From Silene conica (lineage: Eukaryota > Streptophyta > Magnoliopsida > Caryophyllales > Caryophyllaceae), in contig CM055312.2 of assembly GCA_029255685.2 (NCBI GenBank), forward strand, positions 56,082,202 through 56,146,201: 64,000 nucleotides of DNA, in the 5' to 3' direction. The notes under the pieces were generated by a model. The model was not told the DNA's origin. It was given only the letters and a program-made list of their open reading frames with translations, and did not search any database. Position numbers and translations under genes: made by a program. Every line of letters begins with the position of its first letter. The stretch's first letter is position 1. Of the stretch, positions 12,631-23,169 are shown in pieces.

Positions 12631-13804
12631 TGTAATACCCCGATTATCTCGACTCGTTAATTAAGTTATTTCATATCGATAGTTGTTTTTACGACTTTTT
12701 AAATAACTTAGTACTTGTGTGGATAATACTTGAACGGTGTTTGAATGAGATTAGTATGTGTCGACGATGGGGTTTAATCATGGAACCTCTAGACTAGTGA
12801 GGCTTGGGCCTCGTTTGTCGTGCCAAACCCCTCACGGCAGCCCACACTTAGCTTTACCCTAATCATCAAACTAAACCCTAAAGACTCACACCTGCTATAA
12901 CCTTCTTCTGCCGTCATTTGTAGACACAAAATCCATATACTAAATCCTACCCTATCTCATATCTTTTCACACAAAACCCTAGCCGTCACGTCAGAGAAGG
13001 GAAAGAGTCAGTGCACGGTGGTCGTGAGGTAGCGCACGGTGGGTCGATTTGGCTAGCAACCTGGTAGCGAGTTTCGCGTGGAACATTTCTAAACAAGCCT
13101 CAGATTTATCTGCATTTCCTGCTATTTCAGGTAGGGGAAATACTTGTATATGATGATGAGTAATCTGCTGTTATTTGGTATTAACCATGTTTGTTTTATA
13201 ATATCATATGATCGTTATATTGTGCTATTTAATTATATTATTCTGAGATACGCTTCGAGGTGATGAGATAATGGGTTTTGTGATTGGTGCGGAGATAATG
13301 GGTCTTGTGATTGGTGCGGAGATAACGGGTCTTGTGGTCGGTGCGAAGTTAATGGGTCTTGTGATTGGTGTGGAGAATAATGGGTCTTGTGATTCGGAGT
13401 GGAGACAATCAACTTTCTATTTATAGTAATGTGGTTTGTTTATAGTTTTCCTCTACTCAACCTCGTGGTTGACCCTGTGTATTCGTGATCACCTGTGATG
13501 AACCAATTTATTGGGGAGCAGATTGACAGGTGTTGAGACTATGGGAGCTAAGGGAAGGGAGAAGCTTGGAGCCGGACCTGTCTAGAGTCTAGATCACCAT
13601 AGTAGTTTTCTTATGAGTTGTACTTTTGTTTCACCAGACAGTTTTATAATTCGGTTGTATGAACTCGTTCTTTGAGTTAACTTTATTTAATTAAAGTACT
13701 GTTTATCTTCCTTTGCATCTACTGCCTCGGGAAACCAAGATGGTAACACCCTTATTTATCTGGGGAGTCCTAGTATAGGCCCTTAAATAAATGGGGGTGT
13801 TACA
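12631..13804 (+). repeat. 5' LTR of Gypsy element
   Basis: This is 1174 bp. It carries AAACCCTAAA-type motifs near 12880 and an array of roughly 27-bp repeats at 13266-13410. It has a segment of about 95 bp (around 13161-13265) that is missing from the 3' LTR, which is 1078 bp. Confidence 0.93.
13266..13410 (+). repeat. About 27-bp tandem array in Gypsy LTR
   Basis: Five to six units of the type GATAATGGGTCTTGTGATTGG plus TGCGGA occur with small variations. The same array is in the 3' LTR at about 19677-19815, and a related one is in the other Gypsy LTR at about 59473-59640. Because the unit length is a multiple of three it stays open in one frame, which creates a false repetitive peptide. 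Confidence 0.88.
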
Positions 13805-13807
13805 AAG

Positions 13808-13819
13808 TGGTATCAGAGC
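13808..13819 (+). other. tRNA primer binding site, Gypsy element
   Basis: TGGTATCAGAGC starts three bases after the LTR end and is a perfect match to the usual plant initiator-methionine tRNA site. Confidence 0.92.
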
Positions 13820-14357
13820 GAACGATCCTCAAGCCTAATCTAATGAACCCAATGAATGTAGGAGAGTCTAAATAATATAAAATGAACCCCGGGTTAGGAC
13901 TGTTAGGAGCACACTAAAGGAAAAGTATGAGTCTGGGGCCCCCTCACACCGAACCATTGGCCCTATCAGTTTTACCCGGGAACCCAGAGTGAATATACGA
14001 GAGAAAAAGGGTAGATTAGGAGGTGATGGAAGTGATGGCATACTGTGATAAGTATGTGACGAGAACTCTTATTATATGTGACCGTTTGGAATAGCCAGTG
14101 AGGGCATGCACATAAAAAGGTTTTATTTATATGAATACAAGAAGCGTATGTTAATATGGATGCATGAAGTGATTTGAATTATATCAGTAAATACATTATG
14201 TCTAGCGATATGCGGTTATGTGAATCCCGAACCATGTCATAGGTACATGTTATTCAATCTGTTAATTACTTATAGACCTTGTTGTTTAGGGACTTTAGCC
14301 CTAACACAAATGGGTGCCCACATGCGTCGGGACTCATTTCTTTTCTTGTGTTATAGT
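13820..14357 (+). other. Gypsy leader, noncoding
   Basis: This runs from the primer site to the gag start. Its first 60-70 bases match the start of the internal region at 60045, linking the two Gypsy elements. The open frame that extends upstream to 14220 has no support as protein. Confidence 0.75.
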
Positions 14358-15828
14358 ATGCCTCCGCGAAGAAACAATGTCGCTAACATCACGCAAGAAG
14401 AATTGGATCGTTTGATAGCGGAGAATGAGGCCCTAAAGGCCAAACGTATGGACTCCGCAAAGATGAGTACGATTATCGCGAGGCATCACCCTACCCAATT
14501 CACCGGGGAGGGGGAACCTCATTTGCTAGGAGCCTGGTGCCGGGAATTCAGTAACTTGTTCGATTTGGTGGATTGCCCTGAAGAATTGAGGGTTGACCAA
14601 GCAGCCCACTATCTTAGGGGTATGGCTGGAGACTGGTGGACCGGGAACAAGGGAGAGATTCGAGAGGCAGCTAGAGAGGATGTGACCGAGTTTGTTGCTT
14701 GGATCGCATTCAAAAGGATCCTATATGAGTTGTTCCTACAAGAATTCCTGAAAAAGTAAGCTGAGAGAGGAGTTCGACACATTCAGGATGACGGAGGACA
14801 TGACGATGGAGGCTTATTACAGAAAATTTATTCAGTTGGTGAGTTACGTGGGGGACATGGGTTTCGATGATGCCATGCTGGCGATGAAGTTTGAGAGGGG
14901 GTTATCAATCGCCATCAAGAAGAGACTGATTGCAGCTCCGCCCACCACAGTCCGGGATATATACTTAAGGGCTGGGGCGGCGGAGAGGCTCTCAGAAATG
15001 ATTAAAGAGGACAAGAAGTCAAAGTCTGAAAAGAGGAAGGCTGAAGGGGTAACAGAGAGTTCAGGGTCGAAAAAGCAAAGCACTAACAAGTTCAGTGGGT
15101 ATTTCAGTAACAGTGCCTCTGGAGGTGTGAGGAACCAGAGTGGGGGCAACTTCAGGAGTGGGGGTTCTGGCAGTGGTTCGGTTGGGATAGTCTGTTTCGG
15201 CTGTGGAAAGACGGGGCATAAGCAGGCAGTTTGTCGCTCTTCTGGAGGAAATCAGTCCGGGGGTTATCGTACGCCTACATCCGGATATCAGGGATCCCGC
15301 ACTCAGTCCTATGGTAGCAGTGGCTATCGCACACCCATGACAAACTATGGTGGGGGTGCGAAGTCTGGAGGGAGCAACAATTATCAGAGGAACTTCAACA
15401 ACTATCAGAACTGCTCGTACCAGAACCAAAACCATGGGAATGAAAGCAATCAGAAGACGGGAGCAGAAGGAAACCAGCAGGCTGGGACATCTAGTGCCAG
15501 TCAGAGTGGGGTCAAATCCAGTGGCAAGCTCTTTGCCATGGGAAAGCAGGCAGCTAAGGAGGATGCTCATGTGGTAACCGATACTTTTCTTGTAAACTCT
15601 AGACCTACTTTCGTACTTTTCGATTCCGGTGTGACCCATTCTTTTGTGTCTAGAGAGCATGTTAGGGTTTTGGGACTTGAGAGGTTTGATTTAGTCGCGG
15701 ACTCCGTGACCATACCTTCCGGAGAGTCGATCATCTGTAATAGAGTTTACCGAAGTGTACCCATCAAAATCGGGGACGCAATTTTCTATTGTGACCTCAT
15801 AGAATTTCCACTGGGGGTTTTGAGGTGA
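14358..15828 (+). pseudogene. Gypsy gag and protease (frameshifted)
   Basis: Gag forms the particle and protease cleaves the polyprotein. I chose ATG 14358 because MPPRRNN is a usual type of start for this gag family and coding-like sequence begins there. The gag core (FTGEGEPHLLGAWCREF, YLRGMAGDWW) stays open to 14759, then a frameshift near 14755 moves it to the frame open from 14788 to 15828. A glycine/serine/asparagine-rich tail surrounds one zinc knuckle, CFGCGKTGHKQAVC (about 15190-15231). Protease follows, with active site LFDSGVTHSF at about 15617-15646. A second frameshift at about 15820 separates it from pol. Confidence 0.92.
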
Positions 15829-18800
15829 TCCTAGGGATGGACTGGCTGGGGAAGTATAGAGCTTTTATCGATTGTCATCAAAAGATGATTTCTTTGAAAG
15901 GACCTAAGGGAGTGAGGGTGTCTTACAAGGGATATCGAGTCAAACCAAAAATCAAGTTCATTTCCGTCAATACCCTTAAGTCTAGCTTGAGAAAAGGAGA
16001 GAGTCTGATCTTGTGCCAAATGTGGGATTGTGAGGCTGGGATCCCCAAGACTAGTGAGATACCTGTGGTACGGGAGTTTGAGGGAGTATTCCGAGACGAC
16101 GTTCCAGGGTTACCGCCGAGGAGGGAAGTGGAATTTTCCATTGACCTAAAACCAGGGGCGGGACCAATATCTAAATCACCATACCGTATGGGACCCAAAG
16201 AGATGGAGGAATTGAAGAAGCAGTTGGATGAATTAGCTGAGAAAGGATTCATTCGACCCAGTGTGTCACCCTGGGGAGCACCTGTACTATTTGTGAAGAA
16301 GAAGGATGGGAGTTTGAGACTTTGTGTTGACTACCGGGAGCTGAACAATGTGACCATCAAGAACCGTTATCCTTTGCCAAGAATTGACGACTTGTTCGAT
16401 CAGTTAAGTGGAGCTGGGGTTTTCTCCAAGATTGATTTGAGATCCGGGTACCACCAGTTGAGAATAAAAGATGAAGATATTCCCAAGACCGCTTTCAGAA
16501 TGAGGTATGGCCACTACGAATTTGCGGTTATGCCATTTGGGTTGACTAACGCTCCAGATGTGTTTATGGATTTGATGAACCGAGTCTTTAGCCCGTATCT
16601 GGATAAGTTCGTGGTGGTATTTATCGATGATATCCTAGTATATTCCAAGAATGCAGAAGAGCACGAGGATCATTTGAGGAGAGTACTTTAGACCTTGGAG
16701 GAGCATAAGCTCAATGCTAAGTTGAGCAAGTGTGAGTTCTGGTTGGAGAAAGTCGCATTTCTGGGGCATGTAATTTCCAAGGAGGGGGTATCTGTCGATC
16801 CTAGTAAGATCGAAGCGGTGACTAAGTGGCAAAATCTGAGGAATGTGAGTGAGATTCGAAGCTTTCTGGGATTGGCTGGATATTATCGGAGATTTGTCAA
16901 AGATTTTTCAAAGATAGCGAAGCTGTTGACATCGTTGATGAGGAAGGAGAACCGTTTCATCTGGGATGAGAGTTGTGAGAAGGCATTCCTGACCCTTAAG
17001 GAACGTCTGACAACAGCTCCTATCCTTGCTTTGCCAGTTGGGAGTGATAATTTCGAAGTTTATACTGACGCTTCGAAGCATGGGTTGGGTTGTGTGCTAA
17101 TGCAGAATGGGAGAGTGATAGCTTATGCTTCTCGCCAGTTGAAGACCTACGAAGAGAATTATCCGACTCATGATTTGGAATTGGGCGCAGTCGTATTTGC
17201 ACTTAAATTGTGGCGCTATTATCTTTATGGAGCCACTTTTAAGGTGTTTTCTGATCATAAGAGTCTGAAGTATATCTACACCCAGAGAGAGTTGAACATG
17301 AGACAAAGGAGGTGGATAGAGTTGATTGGGGACTATGATATGCAGATTGTCTACCACGAAGGCAAGGCAAACGTGGTAGCTGATGCCCTAAGTAGGAAGT
17401 CAGTCCATGCTCTGAGTTGTGCCAGATCGAGGGTGAGGTTGCATGGCGAACTAAGGGAGATGGGGATTTTCATGATCCGGAAAGGAGATGCTCTTAGTGA
17501 TTTGACAGTGGAGCCTGAGTTGTATGGGGAGATTCGTGAGTTGCAAAAAAATGATGCGAGAATCCAGAAATGGCGCGGTATGGTTGGGAGTGAGGTTGGT
17601 GAGGCTACATCCAAGTTCAGTATTCATACCGACGGTAGTTTGAGGTTCAGTGGGCGATGGTGTGTTCCGGATGTTGAGGAGCTAAAGAAGAAAATTCTGA
17701 CTGAGGCTCATGCTACTCCATATTCCGTTCATCCAGGGGGTGATAAGTTGTATAAAGATCTCAAGAAAACATTCTGGTGGCCAAATATGAAGAAGGAAGT
17801 TGCAGAATTTGTGTCGAGGTGTCTGACATGTCAGAGAGTGAAATGGGAGCATAAGAGACCTCAGGGGAAAGTTCAACCTTTGGATGTGCCAGAGTGGAAG
17901 TGGGAGAACATCTTGATGGACTTTATTGTGGGGTTGCCTCGGACTCAGAGGGGCAACAACATGATTTGGTTGATTGTGGACCGTCTGACTAAGTCTGCTC
18001 ACTTTATTCCGATGAAAGATACCTGGAGTAAAGCCGAGTTGGCTAAGTCATATGTTCAGAATGTAGTCAAGTTACACGGGGTGCCTAAGAATATTGTTTC
18101 GGATCGAGACTCGAGGTTCATATCTAGATTTTGGCAGGAGTTGCAGGCCGCTTTGGGTACTCAGTTGAAGATGAGTACAACTTTCCATCCAGCTACCGAC
18201 GGCCAGACTGAGAGGCCGATCCAAACACTTGAGGATATGTTGAGAGCATGCGTACTGGAGTTTGGCGGATCTTGGGAGGATCGACTGGGATTGATAGAGT
18301 TCTCTTATAACAACAGCTATCATGCCAGTGTAGGGATGGCCCCTTTCGAGGCCTTGCACGGGAGGAAGTGTCGGAGCCCTGTGTGTTGGGATGATCGAGC
18401 CGATGTTGTGGCATTAGGACCAGATATGATCCAGGAGATGGTGGAACAGGTTCAGATCATTCGACAAAGAATGAGGGCCGCCCAGGATAGACAGAAGAGC
18501 TACGCAGATCTAAAGAGGAGCGATATCTCGTTCGCCGTAGGAGAGAAAGTGCTGCTGAAAGTATCTCCAATGAAGGGTGTGATGAGGTTTGGGAAGCGTG
18601 GCAAGTTGAGTTAGAAATTCATTGGACCGTTTGATATTTTGGACAGAGTTGGGGAGGTGGCATACCGATTAGCTTTACCTCCAGCCTTATCCAAGGTCCA
18701 CAACGTGTTCCATGTGTCCCAGTTACGGAAATATGTGAGTGACCCATCTCATGTCTTACGACACGAGGTGATTGAGGTGGATGAGCAGTTGTCCTACGTC

Positions 18801-18956
18801 GAGACTCCAAAGGAAATTCTAGACAGGAAGGTGCGAAAGACTTGCAATGGGGAGACGGCGTTGGTGAAAGTTCTGTGGACCAACCATAATCTAGAGGAGG
18901 CTACATGGGAGCCTGAGGCGTCCATGAGAGAGCGTTATCCGCATCTGTTCGATTGA
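15825..18956 (+). pseudogene. Gypsy pol: RT, RNase H, integrase, chromodomain-like tail (two stops)
   Basis: One frame runs through the whole pol with stops at 16689 (TAG, probably once CAG) and 18612 (TAG). Reverse transcriptase shows [42 protein letters not shown] and catalytic [11 protein letters not shown] near 16617. RNase H has [13 protein letters not shown] near 17060. Integrase has the HHCC region ending CLTCQR (about 17820) and a DDE core: D in [10 protein letters not shown] in VSDRDSRF, and E 36 residues later in DGQTERP. The tail [13 protein letters not shown] and the chromodomain-like [15 protein letters not shown] end at 18956. Apart from the stops the catalytic residues are intact. 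Confidence 0.94.
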
Positions 18957-19135
18957 GGTAAGTTACGCGGACGTAACTTTTCTTTAAGGGGGATGGAATA
19001 TAACATTCTGTGATTTAAGTAAAGTTTTTGTGAAAGTTTTTGTGATGTTTTCTGTTCCAAGTTCGTTTGAGTTAGTTGTTTTGACACCTAGTGAGGACGA
19101 ACTTCGGGACAAAGTTCAATTTAAGGGGGGAAGAC
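18957..19135 (+). other. Gypsy 3' untranslated region and polypurine tract
   Basis: This contains GTGAGGACGAACTTCGGGAC followed by the purine tract TTAAGGGGGGAAGA just before the LTR. The GAGGACGAA block recurs in the same place in both LARD families. Confidence 0.85.
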
Positions 19136-20213
19136 TGTAATACCCCGATTATCTCGACTCGTTAATTAAGTTATTTCATATCGATAGTTGTTTTTACGAC
19201 TTTTTAAATAGCTTAGTACTTGTGTGGATAATACTTGAACGGTGTTTGAATGAGATTAGTATGTGTCGACCATGGGGTTTGATCATGGAACCTCTAGACT
19301 AGTGAGGCTTGGGCCTCGTTTGTCGTGCCAAACCCCTCACGGCAGCCCACACTTAGCTTTACCCTAATCATCAAACTAAACCCTAAAGACTCACACCTAC
19401 TATAACCTTCTTCTGCCGTCATTTGTAGACACAAAATCCATATACTAAACCCTACCCTATCTCATATCTGTTCACACAAAACCCTAGCCGTCACGTCAGA
19501 GAAGGGAAAGAGTCAGTGCACGGTGGTCGTGAGGTAGCGCACGGTGGGTCGATTTGGCTAACAACCTGGTAGCGAGTTTCGCGTGGAACATTTCTAAACA
19601 AGCCTCGGATTTATCTGCATTTCCTGCTATTTCAGGTAGGGGGAAATACTTGTATATGATGATGAGTAATCTGCTGATAATGGGTCTTGTGATTGGTGCG
19701 GAGATAATGGGTCTTGTGATTGGTGCGGAGATAACGGGTCTTGTGATCGGTGCGGAGTTAATGGGTCTTGTGATTGGTGTGGAGAATAATGGGTCTTGTG
19801 ATTCGGAGTGGAGACAATCAACTTTCTATTTATAGTAATGTGGTTTGTTTATAGGTTTCCTCTACTCAACCTCGTGGTTGACCCTGTGTATTCGTGATCA
19901 CCTGTGATGAACCAATTTATTGGGGAGCAGATTGACAGGTGTTGAGACTATGGGAGCTAAGGGAAGGGAGAAGCTTGGATCCGGACCTGCCTAGAGTCTA
20001 GATCACCATAGTAGTTTTCTTATGAGTTTTACTTTTGTTTCACCAGACAGTTTTATAATTCGGTTGTATGAACTCGTTCTTTGAGTTAACTTTATTTAAT
20101 TAAAGTACTGTTTATCTTCCTTTGCATCTACTGCCTCGGGAAACCGAGATGGTAACACCCTTATTTATCTGAGGAGTCCTAGTACAAGCCCTTAAATAAA
20201 TGGGGGTGTTACA
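19136..20213 (+). repeat. 3' LTR of Gypsy element
   Basis: This 1078-bp LTR is close to the 5' LTR except for a few substitutions and the loss of about 95 bp just before the tandem array (array about 19677-19815). Confidence 0.93.
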
Positions 20214-20218
20214 AAATG

Positions 20219-20845
20219 TTAATTCTAATAAATATATTTAAATATTATATTTATTAATTATATTTTAATATGATATTTTAGAATAATATAATTGGGTTAA
20301 TTAACTATAAGATAATTAATTAATGTTCTCCGGGAATTATAATTTTACACCGAAAATTATTAAAATATATATGATATTTTAAGGAAATTCGGAATAGGAA
20401 ACTGACTTAGAATATTATAATATAAGGATGTTTCCTAATAGAAGTACAATACCAACACAAACCAAAACCCTATAAGAAGGGATTTCGGCCGTGTGGTACA
20501 AGGACGAAAAACATAAGTTGTTTTCTCTTTTATTCTCTTTATTAGTTTATCATCTTAAAATCTCAAAACAAATCCTCTAAAATAATTAATAGTAATTTAG
20601 GAGGAGCTTTAAAGGGATCTTTCTCAGTCATCTTGGGTGCAATCTAAGGAGAACTTCTACCTTGAAGTTTGGGTTTATACTAGGTTGTTCTTAGGCCGAT
20701 CTCATATAGGACTAAAGGTTAATTCTATATTCTTGACTGTTTAATTCTTGCAATTGAGGTTTTATTGAATCGTTTTCGATATAATCCTTGACAATATTAA
20801 TATGATTAATACTTTTATAATTAATTTAAGAAATTATTTCCTACA
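20219..20845 (+). repeat. 3' LTR of plus-strand Copia, second part
   Basis: This resumes at TTAATTCTAATAAATAT after the AAATG duplication and ends at CCTACA. It has one copy of the AAACTGACTTAGAAT segment where the 5' LTR has two. Confidence 0.92.
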
Positions 20846-22338
20846 GATGTGGAAGGAACACTTTCTTCCATCATACTGTTGGTATCTGGTTCTTGAACTT
20901 CTGACAAATCAAAAGTCCTACTACTCTGTTTGTTCGAGAGAAACTCTTTCTCTAAAAACTTCGCACTAGCCGCAGCAAAAACTCTTTGTTCGGTAGGTGA
21001 ATAAAAGTAGTGACCAAAAATTACTTTCGGATAACCTACAAAGTAAGTCTTGACCGATCGTGGGCCTAGCTTGTCTTTGTGTCTCCACTTGACATAAGCT
21101 TCACAGCCCCAAACCTGAATAAAAGACAAGTCAAGAACTTTTCCTTTCCACATCTCATATGGAGTCTTGTCCGTTGCTTTAGTCGGACTTCAATTAAGTA
21201 TTAGAGCAGCCGATTGAAGAGCAAATCCCCATAATGAATCAGGCACATACGTGTGACTCATCATGGATCGAACCATATCTAATAAAGTTTGGTTTCTCTG
21301 TTCGGATACACCATTCAATTGTGATGTTCCAGGTGGAGTCAACTGTGATACAATACCACGGTCTTTTAGGTGTTGATCAAACTCAGTCGAAAGATATTCG
21401 CCACCACGATCAGATCGAAGTGCTTTAATCTTCCTATCCAATTGGTTCTCAACCTTGTTTTGGAATTCCTTGAACTTGTCGAAGGATTCACTCTTATGTT
21501 TCATTAAGTAGACATACCCGTATCTACTCAAATCATCCGTAAAAGTGATAAAATATCTATAGCCGTCTCTTGCTGTGATTGTCATAGGACCACACACATC
21601 TGTATGTATGAGTCCTAAAATATCACTAGCTCGCATCCCAATACCTTTAAAGGAAATACGAGTCAACTTTCCAATGAGACATGATTCACACGTACCAATT
21701 GATTCGTAATGAAATGGTGGTATTGACCCATTCTTAATAAGTTTCTGTACGCGTTTTTCATTGATGTGTCCCATACGACAGTGCCATAAATATGTTTGTT
21801 CTTTATCACCTGTTTTAACCTTTTTATTATTCACATGATAAACCTCGGTGGTTTGGTCTATAACATATATCCCGTTTATGGAAACAGCTCTGCCATAAAT
21901 CATATCGTTTAATGAAAAAGTACAACAATTGTGCTTAATATTAAAACAAAATCCTTCCGTATCCAAAACAGAAATAGAAAAAATGTTTTTCGATAAACTA
22001 GGAACAAAATAACAATTATTTAAAAATAACTCAAAACCACTAGGTAGTTTGAGTACATAAGTTCCCATGGAGACAGCTGCAACCTTTGCTCCATTTCCAA
22101 CGCGAAGGTCTACGTCCCCTTTCTCAAGTTTGTGGACGTCCCTTAAACTCTGCAAGTGATTACACAAGTGAGAACCACAACCAGTATCAAATACCCATGT
22201 TGCTGAACTTGCATAGTTTATTACAATCATATGAATAAATGAAGATATACCTGTAGCTGTCACACGTCCAGCCTTCATATCATCGAGGTACTTCGGGTAG
22301 TTCCTCTTCCAATGCCCGAACTCGCGGCAATGAGGCAC
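20846..22338 (-). pseudogene. Copia protease, GAG-pre-integrase and integrase of minus-strand copy
   Basis: On the minus strand a 382-residue open frame (22338 to 21190) begins in the zinc knuckle (GHWKRNYPKYLDD), contains the protease site WVFDTGCGSHLC, the zinc region LWHCRMGHINEKRV with CESCLIGK, and the integrase acids in HTDVCGPM, ALRSDRGGEYLS and NGVSEQRNQTLL. It ends at a frameshift/stop in ALILN. A second piece (21153-20846) carries MWKGKVLDLSFIQVWGCEA and YFVGYP. It is cut at 20846 by the plus-strand Copia, and the continuation is at 4770 going left. Confidence 0.92.
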
Positions 22339-23169
22339 TCTCCCTCTTTGCCTTTGCCCTTAGCTTTTCCCTTTGAGTTACTGGTCTCACCAGGTCCACT
22401 CTTGGGCTTAGGCTGCTGCTGCTTCTTGAACTGTGGCTTTTAAACATTTAATGGAGCCTTAGCCTTTCCTTCCCCCTTCTAAGTAGATTGTATGACGAGG
22501 ACGTCCTTCTTAGCACTCCCACTCAAATTGAGATCTTTCTCAACTTGCACGAGCTGAGAGTGGAGTTCATGAAGACTTTTCTTGATGTCATTCAGGTTGT
22601 AGCTTACCCTGAATTGGGTGAACCCATCATGAAGAGAGTGCAAGATACGGTCTATAATGACTGACTCCTCAATCTTGCAACCAAGAGACTCCAGAACTTC
22701 CACATTCTCAATAATCTTGAGGATGTGTGGGCTAACAGCTTGGGCCTTTGTCAGTTTTGCCTCGAAGAAGCGAACTGCTGCGTCATACCTCATGATTCTC
22801 GGAGCTTGCGAGAACTCATTGGTGAGGGTGGTGAAAATCTTATTTGCACCTTGGGAAATGAAGCGGCGCTGCAAATGGCATTCCATTGCATATATAAGTA
22901 CGTTCTTAATCGCACCTGCTTGACGAACTAACTCATCATATGCAGTTCGTTGGGCTTCAGTCCTGGTAGTTGGAACCGGCTCAACCAAATACTTCAGCTT
23001 ACCATCAGCAATGGCAACATTCAATAATGCCCTCCCAATCGGTAAAGTTACTCCCATCATTCTTAAGGCGAGAGTTCTGATTATAGGAGACGTGGTCCAT
23101 GAAGGAGCGCAACCACAACTCCCTTGTGAGGGTGGCACTAGGGCCCGGATTTGCATTTGGATCAGTCAT
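22339..23169 (-). pseudogene. Copia gag of minus-strand copy (frameshifted)
   Basis: It starts at 23169 with MTDPNANPGPSATLTRELWL, matching the other copy. A frameshift near 23025 separates the N-terminus (FTDWEGIIECC) from the main frame (ALLNVAIADGKLKYLVEPVP), which stays open to a stop near 22479. It keeps the continuous FTQFRVSYNLNDIKKSLHEL that the plus-strand copy lost by frameshift. The last zinc-knuckle cysteine is tyrosine here, and a frameshift also lies near the knuckle (about 22340). Confidence 0.9.

Larger units (their letters stand above)
12631..20213 (+). mobile_element. Ty3/gypsy retrotransposon (chromovirus-like), complete but defective
   Basis: This is 7583 bp with TGTAATACC...GTGTTACA ends and a perfect 5-bp duplication AAATG (12626-12630, 20214-20218). 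The order is LTR, primer site, gag, zinc knuckle, protease, reverse transcriptase, RNase H, integrase, polypurine tract and LTR. Integrase after RNase H is diagnostic of Gypsy. The C-terminus after integrase ([18 protein letters not shown]) resembles the degenerate chromodomain tail of chromoviruses such as the Tekay/Del group; that assignment is from memory of the family and is tentative. Two frameshifts and two in-frame stops inactivate it. Confidence 0.94.
4771..20845 (+). mobile_element. Ty1/copia retrotransposon, plus strand, inserted in its own relative
   Basis: This belongs to the same family as the minus-strand Copia, shown by matching LTRs, leader, gag and pol. It lies inside that element's pol in opposite orientation. 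The 5' LTR is 4771-5744, internal region 5745-12325, and 3' LTR 12326-12630 plus 20219-20845, interrupted by a Gypsy element. Without that insertion it is about 8.5 kb. With TG...CA ends the flanks read GCAGA on the left and GATGT on the right and share only GA, so there is no clean 5-bp duplication; AGATG is repeated only if the ends are read as TT...AC. Confidence 0.92.

Noticed and set aside
12870-12990. Telomeric repeat
   Set aside because: AAACCCTAAA and AAACCCTAG occur singly; this is at most a telo-box motif in an LTR.
19554-19835. Repetitive protein with GLVIGAE-type repeats
   Set aside because: It is a translation of the 27-bp DNA repeat in the Gypsy LTR; the repeat is in frame only because 27 is divisible by three.
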